A stretch of 61,570 bases of DNA from an uncultured Clostridia bacterium (GCA_934747775.1 CAKVHA010000008.1:1-61570), one strand, 5' to 3'. Positions 16,385 through 26,134 are shown, numbered from the stretch's first letter. The notes: generated by a model not told the origin, from the sequence alone. Numbers and translations are program-made.

Positions 16385-18862
16385 TTGGAAAACAAAAACA
16401 CACAAAACAAAAATTCAATATCATTTGAGCAATTAAAAAAGGTTAGTTCTATACTAAATGGTAGCGAGCTAGGTTCTTTTGCGTCTGCAATAGGAAAAGC
16501 AAAACGTGCACTTGATGCATACTGCAAAACCTTAAAAGAAAAAGAAGCTAATTTAAAAAACTCACCAAAAGAAGTTGAAAAACCAGTTACTGCTGATGCT
16601 CAAAAAACTTCGGTTGTTAGTGAAAAACCTGCTAGTAAACCAAACATTGTGTTTACACCTAAAAACAACACTCGACCTAATTATAACAACAATTATAATA
16701 GGCAAAATGGTGATTTTAGACAACAATATGGCAACTCTAGATATGGAAACCAAGGTGGCTATAATAATCAAAACGGCAATAGGCAAGGTTTTAATAGACC
16801 TAATGGTGATCGTCCAATGGGTCAGCGTCCACAACGCCCTATGGGTGCTGTTGGTTCGTCGCAAGGCGGAGTTAGACCAATAAAGCCATTTACTAGAGAA
16901 GAAAAAGATGTTTTGTTTGTAAAACCAGAACGTGAACTTGGAAATAAAAATAAAACAAAACAAGTTAATGACGAGAAAAAAGAGCTTTCTAAAAAAGCTA
17001 AAATGCGTATGGGTTATGTTGAGGTTGAAGATTACGAAACCGAAGACGGAATGGCAAGAATTAGAAGCAACAAGCCTAAAAAACAAAAAGAAACTGCTGT
17101 TCAAGAAAAAATTGAAATTACAAACGCAGTTATTACTGGAGATACGCTTACTGTTAAAGAATTGTCAGAAAAGATTGGCAAACCAGCGGTTGAATTAATT
17201 AAGAAGTTTATGATGTTAGGAATGATGCTAAACATTAATAGCTCTATAGACTTTGCTACTGCAGAACTTGTTGCTAGTGAGTTTGGTGTAACACTAGAGC
17301 AAAAAGTTGAGAAAAACTACGAAGAAAAACTAGAAGATATGTTTGCACAAAACGCTGCCGAAGCTAATGAAAAACGACCACCAATTGTTACTGTTATGGG
17401 TCACGTAGACCACGGCAAAACTTCATTACTAGATGCTATTAAGAAAACAAATGTTACAGCTGGCGAAGCTGGTGGAATTACCCAACATATTGGTGCTTAC
17501 TCAATTGAAGTAAATAAAAACAAAATTACATTTATTGATACCCCAGGTCACGAAGCGTTTACAGCAATGCGTGCTCGTGGTGCTCAAGTTACCGATATTG
17601 CAATACTTGTTGTTGCTGCCGATGACGGAATTATGCCACAAACAATTGAAGCTATAAACCACATAAAAGCGGCTAAAGTTCCTATGATTGTTGCTATTAA
17701 CAAAATGGATAAACCAGAAGCAAACCCAGAAAGAGTAAAACAACAACTTACTGAGTACGATGTTGTACCAGAAGAATGGGGTGGTGATACAATCTGTGTG
17801 CCTATTTCTGCAATTACAGGCAAGGGTATTGACAAGTTGTTGGAAATGGTGTTGTTGGTTGCCGATATGAGCGAACTTAAAGCAAACCCTAAAAACCCTG
17901 CTAGCGGTTATGTTTTGGAAAGCCGCGTAGATAAAGGGCGTGGTGTAGAAGTAACTGTTGTTGTTAGAGACGGAACTTTAAAAGTGGGCGACTTTGTAAT
18001 TAGTGGTACTTCTTATGGCAAAGTTAAGGCTCTAAACGATTACAAGGGTAATGCTGTTAAGTCTGCTGGCCCTAGTATGGCTGTGTCGGTTCTTGGATTA
18101 AACAATGTTCCTGAAGCTGGTGAAAAGGTTTACGTTGTAGACGAAAAAATGGGTAAAAATATTGTTGAAGAACGTGTTGCTAAACAACAAATTGAAATGA
18201 TTACAAAAACAAATAATGTTACCCTAGAAGAATTTTTAAGTAAATCTGCCGACAACGAAGTTAAAACTCTTAACCTAATTGTTAAGGCTGATGTTAAAGG
18301 TTCGGCTGAAGCACTTAAAGCTAGCTTAGAAAAAATTCATAACGACGAAGTTGTTGTTAAGGTTATTCATTCTACTGTTGGTGCTGTTAACGAAAGCGAT
18401 GTATTACTTGCTCAATCTAGTGGTGCAATTATTATTGCATTTAACGTTAGACCAGATAGTAAAGCAAAAGTTCTTGCCGAAAGAAATGGCGTAGATATTA
18501 AGTATTATCGTGTAATTTACGATGCTATAGACGATGTTACTAAGGCTATTAATGGTATGCTTACACCTAAATTTGAAGAAAAAGTTTTGGGACATGCCGA
18601 AGTTAGACACATCTTTAAAATTAGTAGCGTTGGCACAATTGCTGGTAGTTATGTTCAAGATGGTGTTGTGTCGCGTGGCAACAAAGTAAGACTACTTAGA
18701 AGTAATGTTGTAATTGTAGAAACCGAAATTGAAAGCTTGCAACAAGGTAAAGACGATGCTAAATCTATTAAGGCTGGCTTTGAATGTGGTATAAAACTTA
18801 AAAATTACTCCGATATTAAAGAAGGAGATATTATAGAGGTTTACGAACTTCAACAAATTTAA
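16385..18862 (+). CDS. infB: Translation initiation factor IF-2
   Basis: 825 residues from a TTG start with GGGAGTG upstream. Residues 1-95 are charged. Residues about 95-165 are a low-complexity stretch of Asn, Gly, Arg and Gln. An IF2N domain lies near 240-300. The GTPase domain follows with GHVDHGKT (G1, about 339-346), DTPGHE (G3) and NKMD (G4). C-terminal barrel domains complete the protein. It places fMet-tRNA on the 30S subunit. Confidence 0.97.
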   Translation: MENKNTQNKNSISFEQLKKVSSILNGSELGSFASAIGKAKRALDAYCKTLKEKEANLKNSPKEVEKPVTADAQKTSVVSEKPASKPNIVFTPKNNTRPNYNNNYNRQNGDFRQQYGNSRYGNQGGYNNQNGNRQGFNRPNGDRPMGQRPQRPMGAVGSSQGGVRPIKPFTREEKDVLFVKPERELGNKNKTKQVNDEKKELSKKAKMRMGYVEVEDYETEDGMARIRSNKPKKQKETAVQEKIEITNAVITGDTLTVKELSEKIGKPAVELIKKFMMLGMMLNINSSIDFATAELVASEFGVTLEQKVEKNYEEKLEDMFAQNAAEANEKRPPIVTVMGHVDHGKTSLLDAIKKTNVTAGEAGGITQHIGAYSIEVNKNKITFIDTPGHEAFTAMRARGAQVTDIAILVVAADDGIMPQTIEAINHIKAAKVPMIVAINKMDKPEANPERVKQQLTEYDVVPEEWGGDTICVPISAITGKGIDKLLEMVLLVADMSELKANPKNPASGYVLESRVDKGRGVEVTVVVRDGTLKVGDFVISGTSYGKVKALNDYKGNAVKSAGPSMAVSVLGLNNVPEAGEKVYVVDEKMGKNIVEERVAKQQIEMITKTNNVTLEEFLSKSADNEVKTLNLIVKADVKGSAEALKASLEKIHNDEVVVKVIHSTVGAVNESDVLLAQSSGAIIIAFNVRPDSKAKVLAERNGVDIKYYRVIYDAIDDVTKAINGMLTPKFEEKVLGHAEVRHIFKISSVGTIAGSYVQDGVVSRGNKVRLLRSNVVIVETEIESLQQGKDDAKSIKAGFECGIKLKNYSDIKEGDIIEVYELQQI

Positions 18863-18873
18863 AAGGATACTTT

Positions 18874-19233
18874 ATGAATAATAGAATTTTAAAAATTAAT
18901 TCCGAAATTCAAAAATACATTAGCGAGATTATTCTAACGGAATTAAAAAACCCTAAAATTAATGGTATTATTAGCGTTGTTAAGGTAGATACCACCAATG
19001 ACCTAAGTATTTCTAAAATTTATCTTAGAATATTTAATGCCACCGACACACAAGATGTTTTTAATCAAATTTTGCATTCTGCGGGCTTTATAAGAAAGTC
19101 ACTTTGTCAAAAATTAGACATCAGAAAAGTTCCATTTTTGGAATTTTATCTTGATGATACTATTGAGTATATAGACAAAATTGAAAACATTATTGAAAAA
19201 ATTAACGATGAAAGGGAAAAAAATGAACTTTAG
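18874..19233 (+). CDS. rbfA: Ribosome-binding factor A
   Basis: 119 residues with a KH-like fold: RILKINSEIQKYISEIIL, then ISVVKVDTTNDLSISKIYLRIF and RKVPFLEFYLDDTIEYIDKIENII, the typical C-terminal signature. A late 30S maturation factor. AAGGAT RBS, and the stop overlaps the nrnA start. Confidence 0.95.
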   Translation: MNNRILKINSEIQKYISEIILTELKNPKINGIISVVKVDTTNDLSISKIYLRIFNATDTQDVFNQILHSAGFIRKSLCQKLDIRKVPFLEFYLDDTIEYIDKIENIIEKINDEREKNEL

Positions 19234-20194
19234 TGTAGAAGTTTTAAACTTAATAAAAAACGCAAAAAATGTGGCAATTGTTACACATGTGCGTCCAGAT
19301 GCCGACTGTTTAGGGTCGGCTTCTGCTTTAAAAGGGGCATTGTTACAACTTGGCAAAACTGCAGATATTTATTGCGATAGCGAAATTAGTGAAAATTATT
19401 TAGTAATTCCGTTTATCGATAAAATAAATAATCCAGTTAACACCGAATATGATACAGTGATTGCTGTAGATTGTGGTGACGCAAACAGAGTTGGCGAGTA
19501 TATAGAACTTTTTAATTCTCACGACAACACGCTTTGTATTGACCACCATATGACCGAAAATATTGAAGATGGCAAATTTACGAGATTGTTGGTTAAAGAG
19601 CCTACGGCAAGTACTGCTGAAATTTTATATCAGTTGTTTTTAAAACTTGACATAAAATTTTGTCCTGAAATTGCAATAGGGTTGTATTCTGGCATACTAA
19701 CCGATACTGGTGGATTTTTACATTCAAACACAACTCCAGAAACGCATATTGTTGTGGGTGAAATATTAAAATATGTGCCTAATATGACTGAAATTAATTA
19801 CAACTTATTAAAAAAACGTACAGTAGCACAAATTAATGTTTTAAAAATTGCGTTAAAAAACTTACGCTTTATATGCAACAATAAAGTCGCTATTACATAT
19901 TTGACTGAAAACGACTTTAAGTCTAACGGACTTATTAGTAGTGAAAATTACGGAATTGTGGATATTTGTGTTAATATTGACTCGGTTGAAATTGGCATTT
20001 TGATAAGCGAAAAAAGTAAAAACTTGTATGCTTGTAGTCTTCGTGGAAAAGGAAAAGATGTGTCATTAATTGCTAAGATTTTTGGTGGTGGTGGACACAA
20101 ACTTGCTGCTGGCTGCAACATCTTTGGCAGCTACAATGCGGTTATAAACAAACTAGAAAAGGCTATATTAGAAAATTATGATAGGCTTTCTTAA
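19223..20194 (+). CDS. nrnA: DHH/DHHA1 phosphoesterase (NrnA-like nanoRNase)
   Basis: 323 residues from the ATG at 19223, which has AAAGGGA upstream and overlaps rbfA by 11 bases. DHH motifs: VTHVRPDADCLGSA, AVDCGD, CIDHHMTE. The DHHA1 domain ends with FGGGGHKLAAGC. It degrades short RNA oligonucleotides or pAp in the cytoplasm. Conserved between rbfA and truB in Bacillota. Its end overlaps truB by 17 bases. Confidence 0.93.
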   Translation: MNFSVEVLNLIKNAKNVAIVTHVRPDADCLGSASALKGALLQLGKTADIYCDSEISENYLVIPFIDKINNPVNTEYDTVIAVDCGDANRVGEYIELFNSHDNTLCIDHHMTENIEDGKFTRLLVKEPTASTAEILYQLFLKLDIKFCPEIAIGLYSGILTDTGGFLHSNTTPETHIVVGEILKYVPNMTEINYNLLKKRTVAQINVLKIALKNLRFICNNKVAITYLTENDFKSNGLISSENYGIVDICVNIDSVEIGILISEKSKNLYACSLRGKGKDVSLIAKIFGGGGHKLAAGCNIFGSYNAVINKLEKAILENYDRLS

Positions 20195-21035
20195 TGTTTA
20201 CAAACCCGAAGGAACAAGCAGCGCAAAGGTTGTTGCTGTAATAAAAAAACGCTTTAATGTGTCAAAAGTTGGGCATATGGGAACATTAGACCCATTAGCT
20301 TGCGGTATTTTACCCATTGCTGTTAATAAAGCAACAAGAATGTTTGATTATTTTTTAGAAAAAACTAAAAAATACACCGCTCACTTTACTTTTGGAAAAA
20401 CGACCGCAACATTAGACCGTGAAGGCGAGTTTTTAAGTGTTAATGGATTAGTTCCCACACTTCAGCAAATTAAGGCTGTTTTGCCGCAGTTTGAAGGCGA
20501 AATAGACCAACTTCCGCCAGAATATAGTGCAAAAAAAATAAATGGTACTTGCGCATACAAATTGGCTCGCAACAATCTGGAGTTTGAATTAAAACCTAAA
20601 AAAGTTTTAATATCAAAAATTGCTGTTACAAAACAGATTGCCGACGACACTTTTGAGTTTGAAATAACTTGCGGCGGCGGAACATATATTCGTAGCCTTG
20701 CTCGTGATATTGCAAAGGCGCTTGGAACTAGCGGATATATGTCGTACTTAGAGCGCACAGAAAGCGGATATTTTAAAAAGAGTTTTGCCATTGATTTTAA
20801 CGATTTAACAAAACTAGATAATTTAGATAACATATTAATTCCTATTGAAAAAGTGTTTTGTGAAATTAATGAAATTAATTTAAACAATAGCGAAACAAAA
20901 AAGCTTTTGGACGGTATTGTGGTTGATGTAAACGCAGCAGACGGAGATTATTTTATAAAAAACAATAATGAATTAATTTGTGTAGGACATATTGAAAGAG
21001 GCAAGTTAAAAATAAAAACATTTTTAAAGGAATGA
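20178..21035 (+). CDS. truB: tRNA pseudouridine55 synthase
   Basis: 285 residues. GHMGTLDPLACGILP carries the catalytic Asp (D38). KKYTAHFTFGKTTATLDREG and GGTYIRSLARDIAKAL are the other conserved blocks. It converts U55 of the T-arm to pseudouridine. Starts within nrnA. ribF, the usual next gene, is replaced by an endonuclease IV-like gene. Confidence 0.96.
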   Translation: MIGFLNVYKPEGTSSAKVVAVIKKRFNVSKVGHMGTLDPLACGILPIAVNKATRMFDYFLEKTKKYTAHFTFGKTTATLDREGEFLSVNGLVPTLQQIKAVLPQFEGEIDQLPPEYSAKKINGTCAYKLARNNLEFELKPKKVLISKIAVTKQIADDTFEFEITCGGGTYIRSLARDIAKALGTSGYMSYLERTESGYFKKSFAIDFNDLTKLDNLDNILIPIEKVFCEINEINLNNSETKKLLDGIVVDVNAADGDYFIKNNNELICVGHIERGKLKIKTFLKE

Positions 21036-21038
21036 AAA

Positions 21039-21890
21039 ATGATTAAATTTGGACCATCAGGAAACTGTGAAAGTTTTTATGCCGAAGGGCACAAGCGAAC
21101 AATTGAAGCAGCCGAGTGGCTTAAGCAAAAAGGACTAAATGCGTACGAATACTCGTTTGGTAGGGGTATTTTGCTTGGCGACGAAATGGCGGTTGAGATT
21201 GGCGAAGAGATGAAGAAAAACGGCATAACCATTAGTGTTCACGCGCCGTATTTTATAAACTTTGCCAATCCTAGTGATGAGCTTGTTGAAAAAAGCTATG
21301 AATATGTTATTAACAGCCTTAAAAAACTAAGATTGCTTGGTGGAACACACCTAGTTATCCACGTTGGTTCGTGCGGAAAAATGGACAGGGCGGAAGCGGT
21401 TGAGCTTGTTAAAAAGCGCTTAGCGATATTAAAAGACCGCATAGCAGCTGCTGGGTTTAGCGAAATGTATTGTTGTTTGGAAACAATGGGAAAATCGGCA
21501 CAAATTGGCACTGTTGATGAAATTCTAGATTTTTGCACAATTAGTGACCACTATATGCCAACCTTTGATTTTGGACACATAAACGCGCTTACTGGCGGTA
21601 CATTAAAAACAGAAGCCGATTATGAAAACATCATTAAAAAGTGTATTTCAAAACTTGGGGAATATCGCACAAAGAATGTTCATATCCATTTTAGCAAAAT
21701 CGAGTATGGCACAAAAGGTGAAATAAAGCATCTTACGCTAGAAGATACAAAGTATGGTCCAGAGTTTGAGCCACTTGCTAGAGTAATAAAAAAATACAAC
21801 TTAGAACCTGTGGTTATTAGTGAAAGTCGCGGCATAATGGCACTTGATGCGATGAAACTTCGCGACATATACAACAGTGTAGAAATATAA
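21039..21890 (+). CDS. Endonuclease IV-like TIM-barrel (AP endonuclease family 2) protein
   Basis: 283 residues. Metal-binding blocks of the AP-endonuclease-2 barrel are visible in order: SVHAPYFINFA, VIHVGS, CLETMGK, TFDFGHINA, HIHFSKIEYG. Likely a DNA repair AP endonuclease (Nfo-type), though somewhat divergent and without the typical PHxxYLINL wording. Three bases after truB, so probably the last gene of the translation operon. AAGGAATG RBS. Confidence 0.8.
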   Translation: MIKFGPSGNCESFYAEGHKRTIEAAEWLKQKGLNAYEYSFGRGILLGDEMAVEIGEEMKKNGITISVHAPYFINFANPSDELVEKSYEYVINSLKKLRLLGGTHLVIHVGSCGKMDRAEAVELVKKRLAILKDRIAAAGFSEMYCCLETMGKSAQIGTVDEILDFCTISDHYMPTFDFGHINALTGGTLKTEADYENIIKKCISKLGEYRTKNVHIHFSKIEYGTKGEIKHLTLEDTKYGPEFEPLARVIKKYNLEPVVISESRGIMALDAMKLRDIYNSVEI

Positions 21891-21902
21891 GAAAATTTAT
21901 CG

Positions 21903-21938
21903 AATAAGCAAAACTAAGCGGTTTTGCTTATTTTTTTT
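21903..21938 (+). terminator. Strong intrinsic terminator upstream of spoIIIA
   Basis: AATAAGCAAAAC (21903-21914) pairs with GTTTTGCTTATT (21921-21932), followed by eight T residues. It isolates the sporulation operon from the housekeeping operon. Confidence 0.92.
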
Positions 21939-21940
21939 CG

Positions 21941-21969
21941 TCATATATTTATTTTTGATTTCATTGATA
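21941..21969 (+). promoter_or_regulatory. Sigma-E-like promoter of the spoIIIA operon
   Basis: TCATATA (21941-21947), a 14-base spacer, CATTGATA (from 21962). This approximates the sigma-E consensus of KMATATT and CATACAHT. spoIIIA is sigma-E-controlled in the mother cell of B. subtilis. The fit is partial at the -10. Confidence 0.5.
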
Positions 21970-21985
21970 TAAAAAAGAGGTTTTT

Positions 21986-22879
21986 ATGTTAAGTAGCATT
22001 TTTCCACCATATATAAATGAATACTTTAAAAGTATCGACTTGTCGCTTATTACAGAAATTAGGTTTCGCGTAGGTGCTCCCATTGCTGTAACCGCTAAAA
22101 GAACGCTGTTTGTTACGCCCAATGGTTTGTCTGCCGTTTCTGCCGACGCGATAATTGTGCATAGCGGAATGATAAACGATATTTTGCAAAAGGTTTCTAA
22201 TAATTCGCTTTACACCATTAACGACCAACTTATTAATGGCTATGTAACAAAAAATGGGTTTAGAATTGGTGTTGCGGGAGAACTTGTAAAAAATGGTAAC
22301 GAACTTAAAACGCTAAAAAACATCACATCACTTAACATAAGGATTCCGCACTTTATTAAAAATTGCAGTATGCCAGTATATGGGCTTTTAGCAACTCCAA
22401 CATTTAAAAACACGCTGGTTATTTCTCCACCAGCAGCAGGCAAAACAACCTTTATTCGTGACCTAATATACCAACTAAAAACGCACAATTCTGCGCTAAA
22501 CATTTTGGTTGCGGATGAGCGAGGGGAAATTACAACAACATTAGAGAGTGACTACATATTAGGTGTAGATGTTTTTAAAAATTGCAGCAAGGCATATGCC
22601 TTTTCAAACGGAATTAGAAGTATGGCACCAAATGTAATATTTACCGACGAAGTTGACCTAAACAACGACATAGAAGCCATAGAAAACGCTATTACAAGCG
22701 GAGTTAAGGTGGTGGCCACTATTCACGGAGAAGGAATTAATGATATAAAAAACAAAAAAGCCTTTGCGGACATTTTAAAAAAGCAACTGTTTGACCGCTA
22801 TGTGGTGCTTGGCTTTTCAAATGGTGTTGGAACAATAGAAGCCGTGTACAATGAATCGCTAAGGTGTATTTATTTATGA
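21986..22879 (+). CDS. spoIIIAA: Stage III sporulation protein AA (ATPase)
   Basis: 297 residues. Walker A PPAAGKTTFIRDL at about residues 149-161, then LVADERGEI and a Walker B-like VIFTDEVDL. A secretion-ATPase relative that powers the mother cell-forespore channel. An AAAGAGG RBS precedes the ATG at 21986. Its end overlaps spoIIIAB. Confidence 0.95.
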   Translation: MLSSIFPPYINEYFKSIDLSLITEIRFRVGAPIAVTAKRTLFVTPNGLSAVSADAIIVHSGMINDILQKVSNNSLYTINDQLINGYVTKNGFRIGVAGELVKNGNELKTLKNITSLNIRIPHFIKNCSMPVYGLLATPTFKNTLVISPPAAGKTTFIRDLIYQLKTHNSALNILVADERGEITTTLESDYILGVDVFKNCSKAYAFSNGIRSMAPNVIFTDEVDLNNDIEAIENAITSGVKVVATIHGEGINDIKNKKAFADILKKQLFDRYVVLGFSNGVGTIEAVYNESLRCIYL

Positions 22880-23334
22880 TTAAGTTTTTGCTTACTTTAG
22901 CTGTGGTGGGAATATGTGCTTTAATTGGTTTTGTAATTTATTCGTACATTAAAAATCGTGTGCAGCTTTATGATGAAATACTGAAACTAATAAACGACTT
23001 TAAAAGTGAAATATATTTTTTGCAAACCGATTTTACTACGCTACTAAAAAGACAAAATTATGGAAAAGGTGTTATGGGGCTTGTGGATAGTTATTTAAAA
23101 GTTGGGCAAGCAACATCAGTTTTATTAAAACAAACCGAAAGCAAGGTTGTAAACGAATTTTTTAATAGTATTGGAAAGCACGATGTAGAGGGCGAACTAA
23201 AAAATTTGGGATACTATGAAAGCGTGTTTAAAACTGAATATGAAAAGAAAAATGTGGTGTTTAATAAATATGGGTCGTTGGTTTTAAAATTATCCATAAT
23301 TGCTGGAGCATTGCTGGCTATTATATTAATTTAA
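22876..23334 (+). CDS. spoIIIAB: Stage III sporulation protein AB
   Basis: 152 residues from the ATG at 22876, which overlaps the spoIIIAA stop; AAGGTG lies 9 bases upstream. One N-terminal and one C-terminal hydrophobic segment flank a helical domain, as in type II secretion GspF-like SpoIIIAB. Identified mainly by synteny and topology. Confidence 0.88.
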   Translation: MIKFLLTLAVVGICALIGFVIYSYIKNRVQLYDEILKLINDFKSEIYFLQTDFTTLLKRQNYGKGVMGLVDSYLKVGQATSVLLKQTESKVVNEFFNSIGKHDVEGELKNLGYYESVFKTEYEKKNVVFNKYGSLVLKLSIIAGALLAIILI

Positions 23335-23345
23335 GGGGGCTACAA

Positions 23346-23543
23346 ATGGGGATACAGATTATATTTAAAATTGCGTCGGTGGGAATTCTAACTGCGGTTG
23401 TTAATCAAATTCTAAAGTATGCGGGGAAAGATGAAATAGCCACGCTTACTACTTTGGCAGGTGTAGTTGTGGTGCTGTTTATGGTTGTTGATATGATAAG
23501 TGATCTGTTTGAAACGGTTAAAAACTTATTTTCGCTCTATTAG
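23346..23543 (+). CDS. spoIIIAC: Stage III sporulation protein AC
   Basis: 65 residues, two membrane segments, with the family wording IFKIASVGILTAVVNQILKYAGKDEIA. Part of the engulfment-stage channel between the mother cell and forespore. GGGGG precedes the ATG. Confidence 0.93.
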   Translation: MGIQIIFKIASVGILTAVVNQILKYAGKDEIATLTTLAGVVVVLFMVVDMISDLFETVKNLFSLY

Positions 23544-23555
23544 CTGGAGTAAGTT

Positions 23556-23939
23556 ATGGAGATATTCAAAATTGTAGCCATAGGGATATTAATTTGTGTA
23601 GTAACGCTTATATTAAAGCAAGTTAAGCCAGAGCTAACAGTTGTTGTGGTTATTGCCGGTAGTATAGTGTTAATAACATATGCGCTTAATTACTTTACGC
23701 AAGTGTTTAATGTTTTTGGAAACATTGTAGAAAAAACGGGACTTAATCAAGGCTTGTTTGTAATTCTATTAAAACTAATAGGTGTGGGGTACTTGGTGGA
23801 GTTTGGGGCATCTATATGTGAAGATAGCGGAAACTCTAGCATAGCAAGTAAAATTATATTATGTGGAAAAATAACCATATTTTTATTGTCTATGCCAATA
23901 ATTACTAATTTGTTTGATTTAATATTGGAACTATTATGA
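23556..23939 (+). CDS. spoIIIAD: Stage III sporulation protein AD
   Basis: 127 residues with about four membrane segments. Typical IVAIGILICVVTLILKQVKPEL start, FNVFGNIVEKTGLNQGLFVILLKLIGVGYLVEFGASICEDSGNSSIASKI central region. The stop overlaps the spoIIIAE start by 4 bases. Confidence 0.93.
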   Translation: MEIFKIVAIGILICVVTLILKQVKPELTVVVVIAGSIVLITYALNYFTQVFNVFGNIVEKTGLNQGLFVILLKLIGVGYLVEFGASICEDSGNSSIASKIILCGKITIFLLSMPIITNLFDLILELL

Positions 23940-25096
23940 TTAAAAGATATATTATAATCATTATGTTAATACTAACGACACTCGTTGTGTTGCCAACTAG
24001 CATTGTGGTTGCGGAAGGTGAAAGCGAAAAGTTGCAACAACAGGTTGAAGCACAAGTAGATGATATAGACTTTTCTGATTTGGAAAACATTACGGTGGAA
24101 AACGATAACCTAGAAGTTGTAGGCTCTTTTAAAGATATTGTGAATAACCTAATAAATGGCAATTATACAGATGACACAAACACACTAGTGGGAAAGATAC
24201 TAAATGCTATATTTAAAGAGATTTTAAACATTATCCCAATTATGTTGTTAATCGTTGCGGTTGCAATTATGGCAAATCTTGTAGAAGCGTTTAAACCGGT
24301 GGAAAACAAAGCAATATCAGACCTAATACACTTTGTGTGTGTTTCGGTTGTTGTTGTGCTTATAGTAAGCGTATTTAAAAAGATGTACATATCCACAACT
24401 ACTTGTGTTAATAGTTTGTCCAATCAAATGGCGGCGTTGTTTCCAATAATGCTAACGCTGCTAACTGCTATGGGAAGCGTGGTTAGTGCTAGTATATATC
24501 AACCAGTGGTGGCAGTACTAACAACAGGTGTGAGTGCGGTTTTTAAAAAAGTTTTGTATCCGATATTTCTCGTATCGTTTTTATTTGTAATACTTGGAAA
24601 TCTTTCTACAAAAGTAAAACTAAATAAGTTTACTTCATTTTTGGGCAGTTGTTTTAAGTGGATTGTGGGCTTTGTGTTTACAATGTTTGCGGGCTTTTTG
24701 GCAATAAAGGGCATAAGTGCAGGTAGATATGACACAATTAGTTTAAAAGCCACAAGGTTTGCTATGAAAAGCTACGTGCCAATAATAGGTGGATATTTAA
24801 GCGATGGGCTAGACTATGTTATGTTAAGTAGCACAGTAATAAAAAATGCTGTTGGGGTGGCAGGGATGTTACTTGTGTTTTCAACAATAATTATGCCAAT
24901 TATTTCACTAGTCGTGTTTAAGCTTGCACTGCAGTTGGTGGCAGGGGTATTAGAACCTATTGGAGATAGTAGATTAAGCAAGCTTTGCGAAGATATTTCT
25001 AAAATATTAATTTATCCTATTGTAATTATTCTTAGTATGGCGTTTATGTATTTAATAAGTGTTTCGTTGGTGTTGTGCACCTTTGTGGGGGTGTAA
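23936..25096 (+). CDS. spoIIIAE: Stage III sporulation protein AE
   Basis: 386 residues: signal peptide, about 75 residues of acidic exposed sequence, then six to eight membrane segments. The AALFPIMLTLLTAMGSVVSASIYQPVV block is the family hallmark. Membrane component of the SpoIIIA-SpoIIQ channel. Translation is coupled to spoIIIAD. Confidence 0.94.
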   Translation: MIKRYIIIIMLILTTLVVLPTSIVVAEGESEKLQQQVEAQVDDIDFSDLENITVENDNLEVVGSFKDIVNNLINGNYTDDTNTLVGKILNAIFKEILNIIPIMLLIVAVAIMANLVEAFKPVENKAISDLIHFVCVSVVVVLIVSVFKKMYISTTTCVNSLSNQMAALFPIMLTLLTAMGSVVSASIYQPVVAVLTTGVSAVFKKVLYPIFLVSFLFVILGNLSTKVKLNKFTSFLGSCFKWIVGFVFTMFAGFLAIKGISAGRYDTISLKATRFAMKSYVPIIGGYLSDGLDYVMLSSTVIKNAVGVAGMLLVFSTIIMPIISLVVFKLALQLVAGVLEPIGDSRLSKLCEDISKILIYPIVIILSMAFMYLISVSLVLCTFVGV

Positions 25097-25097
25097 T

Positions 25098-25559
25098 ATG
25101 ACCGTGTGGCTACTTAGTATTGTTGGAATTGTGTTTTTGGGAGTGATGGTGGATGTTGTTGCACCTTCTGGGAAAACAAATGCGTTTATTAGGTCTATGT
25201 TTGCGGTTTTTTTAATTTATGTTGTGATTGCTCCAGTTATTAAATATTTTAAAAGCGCAAGTCAAGTAGATTTTAGTAAAAGCTATTTTGAGTCGTCCGA
25301 TGAAACCAATTTAAAAATTTCCGAAGCAGAACACAAAATTACAAGGTTGATGTTAGATAATCAAATAAATGGGGTTGATGTAAAAATTTTAGGATATGTG
25401 TCGAAAGATAAAATTGTGGCAAAAAAAGTAATTCTAAACGGCGCAAAATCCGTTCTAAATTGTACGGACGAGCATATAGATAAGTATAAACTTATTACAG
25501 AACTAATCCAAAGCGTTGTAATGGTTAATAAGGAGGATATTGTGTATGGCCAGTGCTGA
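25098..25559 (+). CDS. spoIIIAF: Stage III sporulation protein AF
   Basis: 153 residues from the ATG at 25098; GGGGGTG lies just upstream, inside the end of spoIIIAE. Two N-terminal membrane segments, then a small soluble ring-building domain. The sequence is divergent, as usual for AF. It overlaps spoIIIAG by 14 bases. Confidence 0.88.
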   Translation: MTVWLLSIVGIVFLGVMVDVVAPSGKTNAFIRSMFAVFLIYVVIAPVIKYFKSASQVDFSKSYFESSDETNLKISEAEHKITRLMLDNQINGVDVKILGYVSKDKIVAKKVILNGAKSVLNCTDEHIDKYKLITELIQSVVMVNKEDIVYGQC

Positions 25560-26118
25560 TTTGCCAAAAGATTCACCGCCAAAGGGTGGGTTTAAAACAT
25601 TTTGGAATAACTTGGGCAAAATTGGCAATGTAAAAACCTTGCTTATAATACTGGCTCTTGTTGTGGTTGCAATTATTATGCTAAATACTGCTGGGACTAA
25701 AAAAACAAGTACTGTATGTTCTGCAAGCAACAGCAACTACACTACAAGTTTGGAGTATATTAAGCAAATTGAAGCAAAACTGAACGATGTTGTTGGTGGA
25801 ATAAAAGGTGCGGGCAAAACAAAGGTGATGATAAGCATTTCTAGCAGTCCCGAACTATCTCTTGCCAAAAACATAGAAGAAAAAACTGTTTCAACATCTA
25901 GCGGAACAACAACCACGGTTAGTGCCGAACCCATAATAGTGGGCAGCGGCAGCGATAGTACACCACTTGTTTTAAAAGAAACACTACCTGAAATTAATGG
26001 TGTTATTGTGGTGAGTGAAGGAGCAAAAGATGTTAAAATAAAACTAGACATTATTCTTGCAGTTTCCACCGCTTTGGGGGTTAATAGTAATATAGTGGAA
26101 GTATTTGCTGGAGCATAA
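25546..26118 (+). CDS. spoIIIAG: Stage III sporulation protein AG
   Basis: 190 residues from the ATG at 25546 (AAGGAGG upstream). A single membrane segment at about 28-46 is followed by a soluble ring-building (EscJ/PrgK-like) domain: YIKQIEAKLNDVVGGIKGAGKTKVMISI. A Ser/Thr-rich insert separates the two halves of the domain. It forms the large forespore-side ring. Confidence 0.92.
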   Translation: MASADLPKDSPPKGGFKTFWNNLGKIGNVKTLLIILALVVVAIIMLNTAGTKKTSTVCSASNSNYTTSLEYIKQIEAKLNDVVGGIKGAGKTKVMISISSSPELSLAKNIEEKTVSTSSGTTTTVSAEPIIVGSGSDSTPLVLKETLPEINGVIVVSEGAKDVKIKLDIILAVSTALGVNSNIVEVFAGA

Positions 26119-26134
26119 AATAAGGAGAGAATAT

